A DNA stretch of 6,617 nucleotides, taken from contig CBFHNK010000077.1 in assembly GCA_965657195.1 (NCBI GenBank), positions 1 to 6,617 of the forward strand, given 5' to 3'. This stretch comes from TMED14 sp965657195 (GTDB lineage: Bacteria; Bacteroidota; Bacteroidia; Flavobacteriales; Schleiferiaceae). Numbering within the stretch: the first letter of the stretch is position 1; each line of letters opens with the position of its first letter. Positions 6,487 through 6,617 of this stretch are shown in pieces. Under the pieces are notes generated by a model. It was given only the letters and a program-made list of their open reading frames with translations. It was not told the origin of the DNA and did no database searches. The position numbers and the translations under genes are program-made.

Positions 6487-6617
6487 TGTGGTGGGCGGTA
6501 TTGAGCGGTAGCGCCTTAGGCCTTAGCCAAGCCCCGCACTGCTTTGCGATGTGCGGTCCGCTTGCGTGGCAGGCCCAACGCCGTCGCGAACCTGTCGCCC
6601 AGCAATGGATCTACCAC
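6486..6617 (+). CDS. SafE/TauE-family membrane protein, 3'-truncated by the window edge
   Basis: Only the first 44 residues are visible; the frame is open to the right edge. A short hydrophobic start is followed by G-L-S-Q-A-P and HCFAMCGP (residues 18-25). That is the first-helix signature (HCxxMCGP) of the family often annotated as sulfite exporter TauE/SafE or as a DsbD/UreH-like transmembrane protein. Genes of this family often follow ccoG or ccoH in Bacteroidota cbb3 loci. The His, Cys and Met residues and the neighbours suggest copper handling or redox assembly work rather than sulfite export, but this is inference. ATG 6486 overlaps the ccoG stop by one base, favouring coupled translation. 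Confidence 0.78.
   Translation, partial: MWWAVLSGSALGLSQAPHCFAMCGPLAWQAQRRREPVAQQWIYH

Noticed and set aside
6513..6526. Tandem GCCTTAG repeat in the SafE-like gene
   Set aside because: Two copies of a 7-mer within codons for a small-residue helix; explained by coding for A-L-G-L-S and no sign of an array.
1..6617. Mobile element, CRISPR array, tRNA or a previously undescribed defence-like system
   Set aside because: No transposase, integrase, spaced repeats, tRNA-like cloverleaf or unknown gene of real size was seen. The window is fully accounted for by a cbb3 oxidase and assembly locus plus one intergenic region.

Overview
The window is a cbb3-type (C-family haem-copper) cytochrome c oxidase locus, all on the + strand and almost fully coding. 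In order it holds: the 3' two-thirds of a copper-transporting P1B-type ATPase (ccoI, 1-1454, cut off by the left edge); a 250-base intergenic region with a likely promoter; ccoS (1705-1890); a fused ccoN-ccoO gene (1887-4061); ccoQ (4065-4265); ccoP (4252-5091); ccoG (5095-6486); and the first 44 codons of a SafE/TauE-family membrane protein (6486-6617, cut off by the right edge).

The organism is most likely a member of the Bacteroidota with a fairly high G+C content. The basis is the fusion of CcoN and CcoO into one protein, a CcoP with two membrane segments and one haem c motif, the order ccoI-ccoS-ccoNO-ccoQ-ccoP-ccoG-safE, the absence of clear Shine-Dalgarno sequences before the starts, and a promoter element resembling the Bacteroidota -7 box. 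The order and genus cannot be fixed from this sequence; Flavobacteriales or a related group would fit.

The genes form one functional unit. CcoNO and CcoP, with the small subunit CcoQ, make the oxidase that passes electrons from c-type haems to O2 at a haem b3-CuB centre. CcoI, CcoG, CcoS and probably the SafE-like protein serve copper delivery, copper reduction and assembly. From ccoS onward the genes are joined by overlaps of 1 to 14 bases or gaps of 3 bases, so they look like one transcript with coupled translation. ccoI lies in the same direction but is set apart by 250 bases.

That gap is the main regulatory region. It holds a perfect 12-base palindrome shaped like an FNR/FixK box. The palindrome sits where a class II activator would sit relative to a -7-like element just before ccoS, which would fit induction under low oxygen. 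There is also a G-rich degenerate repeat over the ccoI stop and a small tandem repeat. No unknown system is evident. The more notable points are the regulatory layout, the single-haem CcoP, and the absence of a ccoH/fixH gene between ccoG and the SafE-like gene.
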